From the NCBI GenBank assembly GCA_021790415.1, contig JAJYDZ010000160.1, forward strand, positions 1-5,242: a stretch of 5,242 nucleotides of DNA. Direction: 5' to 3'. This DNA comes from Thermoplasmata archaeon. Lineage in GTDB: Archaea > Thermoplasmatota > Thermoplasmata > Thermoplasmatales > Thermoplasmataceae. Below the pieces are notes generated by a model. It searched no databases. It worked only from the letters and a program-made list of their open reading frames with translations, and had not been told where the DNA came from. Position numbers and translations under genes: made by a program. This document shows positions 4,473 through 5,242 of the stretch, piece by piece (within the stretch, counting starts at the first letter, position 1; each line of letters starts with the position of its first letter).

Positions 4473-5042
4473 TTAGCTTTTATCATCTGGGGTCCACTCG
4501 ATCTCTATGTGTATCTCCAATTTTTGATTTTCCTTAGCATAAACGAATTTGAATCTCAAAGGTTCCACGGGAGTGATTGTTACACGCTCTTCAGTCTTGA
4601 AAATACTTGATGTGTCGATTACTTCCTCCCTTAGAGCTGATCCAAGGTTTTCCATAATACTTGCTAACTCATTCTTATTCACATCTGACCTGTGCCTAAC
4701 AATTGACTCGTGCATCTCGCGGTAGTTTTCGAGCACTTCGGTCATTTTTGTCCAGTGAACCATAGAGCGCCTGAGCTCTTTGTTCCCCTTTTCTACTAAG
4801 GCATAATGTTTACGGCCAGGTAACTTATCTTTGAATTCCACGCTACTTGTGACAAATCCGTCCCGTTCTAGTTTTTCGAGAGAAGGATATATCGTGCCGG
4901 TCTTTGGTCTCCAGAATCCGGAGAACCTTTTCTCGAGTTCCTTTATCATTTCATATCCATACATTGGCCTTTCGGATAACAGAAGGAGGAGCCATAGTGA
5001 GACAGTTCCAACTTTCATGCCCTGTGGGATGTTCTTCGGCAT
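4473..5042 (-). CDS. PadR-family transcriptional regulator
   Basis: This 189-residue protein has the PadR winged helix-turn-helix at residues 15-90: a first helix (SLWLLLLLSERPMYGYEMIK), the recognition region ending K47-T-G-T-I-Y-P-S-L-E-K-L-E-R-D-G-F, and a wing (PGRKHYALVEKG). The GTIYPSLEKLERDGF segment is the family hallmark. Residues 91-145 are helical and charged, the usual dimerisation region. Residues 150-189 form an extra C-terminal strand-rich part (VTITPVEPLRFKFVYAKENQ...) that may bind a ligand or partner. The ATG at 5042 is about 24 nt from the shared TATA box, with no SD, fitting a leaderless mRNA. The gene is divergent from the ChrB-domain gene, and PadR proteins usually repress themselves and a divergent neighbour. 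The effector is unknown; a metal or oxyanion is a guess from the neighbour. Confidence 0.9.
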   Translation of the reverse strand: MPKNIPQGMKVGTVSLWLLLLLSERPMYGYEMIKELEKRFSGFWRPKTGTIYPSLEKLERDGFVTSSVEFKDKLPGRKHYALVEKGNKELRRSMVHWTKMTEVLENYREMHESIVRHRSDVNKNELASIMENLGSALREEVIDTSSIFKTEERVTITPVEPLRFKFVYAKENQKLEIHIEIEWTPDDKS

Positions 5043-5059
5043 AAATGGGTAAGGAAAAA

Positions 5060-5071
5060 TTTATATATATA
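5060..5071. promoter_or_regulatory. Shared, near-symmetric TATA box for divergent padR-type and chrB-type genes
   Basis: TTTATATATATA sits in the 59-nt gap between the two divergent starts. Its centre (about 5066) is 24 nt from the PadR ATG and 36 nt from the ChrB ATG. It could drive a leaderless PadR mRNA and a ChrB mRNA with a leader of about 10 nt. No other good TATA candidate exists in the gap. Confidence 0.55.
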
Positions 5072-5081
5072 CCTTTAATCT

Positions 5082-5093
5082 ACCTATGTAGGT
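5082..5093. promoter_or_regulatory. Candidate PadR operator (inverted repeat ACCTA-TG-TAGGT)
   Basis: The perfect inverted repeat ACCTATGTAGGT spans the predicted transcription start of the ChrB-domain gene. A further TACCT lies 11 bp upstream (5070-5074) of the TACCT that begins at 5081, on the same face of the helix. A dimer bound here would block start-site access for the ChrB gene. Position and symmetry support an operator; binding by this PadR protein is inferred. Confidence 0.5.
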
Positions 5094-5101
5094 TAACTAC
5101 T

Positions 5102-5242
5102 ATGAAATGGGTTACTAGAGAGAAAGCAAAAGTGGATAGGATTGCGTGCCCCTGGGTGATTTCTAAATTTGTCGATAAAGATGCTCAGTTCTTTTTTGTT
5201 CCGGCTCAAGAGGTGTTGGAGTATGCGAAGAAGAATAATGCT
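5102..5242 (+). CDS. ChrB-domain (chromate-resistance type) protein, 5' part (runs off right edge)
   Basis: Forty-seven codons are present from the ATG at 5102 to the window end. They read MKWVTREKAKVDRIACPWVI then SKFVDKDAQFFFVPAQEV and a basic end. This matches the start of the ChrB C-terminal domain, whose hallmarks are W-V-T-R, V-D-R-[IM]-A-x-x-W-L-I and F-[IV]-D-x-x-A-x-F-x-F-V-P. In bacteria ChrB is a chromate-sensing regulator of the ChrA efflux pump. Here the protein starts directly at this domain, so it appears to lack the N-terminal part found in full-length bacterial ChrB. The conserved Cys (C16 in R-I-A-C-P-W) could bind a metal or oxyanion. It is divergent from the PadR gene and probably controlled by it. 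Whether a transporter follows lies outside the window. Confidence 0.82.
   Translation, partial: MKWVTREKAKVDRIACPWVISKFVDKDAQFFFVPAQEVLEYAKKNNA

Noticed and set aside
4831..5052. Plus-strand open frame of 73 codons opposite the PadR gene
   Set aside because: It is antisense to the PadR winged-helix core.
1..5242. CRISPR array, tRNA or rRNA genes
   Set aside because: No regularly spaced repeats were seen (the three 42-nt copies are about 0.9 and 1.9 kb apart), and no tRNA-like or rRNA-like sequence was recognised by eye.

Overview
The window looks like a piece of an archaeal chromosome, probably an accessory region of a euryarchaeon or Thermoplasmata-type organism. Several starts have an AT-rich TATA-like box about 24-28 nt upstream and no Shine-Dalgarno (SD) sequence, which fits leaderless archaeal transcripts. 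The small antitoxins, the SWIM zinc-finger protein and the ChrB-domain protein are of types common in archaea. The genus cannot be fixed from sequence alone.

Layout, left to right. (1) 1-615, minus: 5' part of a SWIM zinc-finger protein that runs off the left edge. (2) 838-1290, plus: type II toxin-antitoxin (TA) module 1, with an intact small antitoxin followed by a RelE-type toxin broken by two frameshifts. (3) 1367-1881, minus: TA module 2, an apparently intact RelB-like antitoxin and RelE-type toxin, convergent with module 1. (4) 1954-2190, minus: a 78-residue zinc-ribbon protein of unknown function. (5) 2424-3644, minus: a GHKL-type ATPase followed by a STAS-like (DUF4325-type) protein, a pair that resembles a bacterial partner-switching kinase/antagonist couple. 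(6) 3645-4472: about 830 nt without a convincing intact gene, holding a possible IS21-type transposase remnant, a very small ORF and decayed sequence. (7) 4473-5042, minus: a PadR-family regulator. It is divergent from (8) a ChrB-domain (chromate-resistance type) gene at 5102, plus, that runs off the right edge. The two share one symmetric TATA region, and an inverted repeat lies at the predicted ChrB start site.

A 42-nt repeat occurs three times, always between genes (1314-1355, 2256-2297, 4189-4230). Its substitutions fall at first and third positions of a minus-strand reading frame (W-T-G-R-D-L...), so it looks like fragments of a once-coding sequence.

Functionally this is an island of small stress, defence and regulatory modules: two TA systems, one half dead; a putative ATPase/STAS-like switch; and a PadR-controlled resistance gene, with transposon debris between them. 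The most interesting item is the GHKL/STAS-like pair, because archaea have no sigma factors for a classical SpoIIAB/SpoIIAA-type switch to control.
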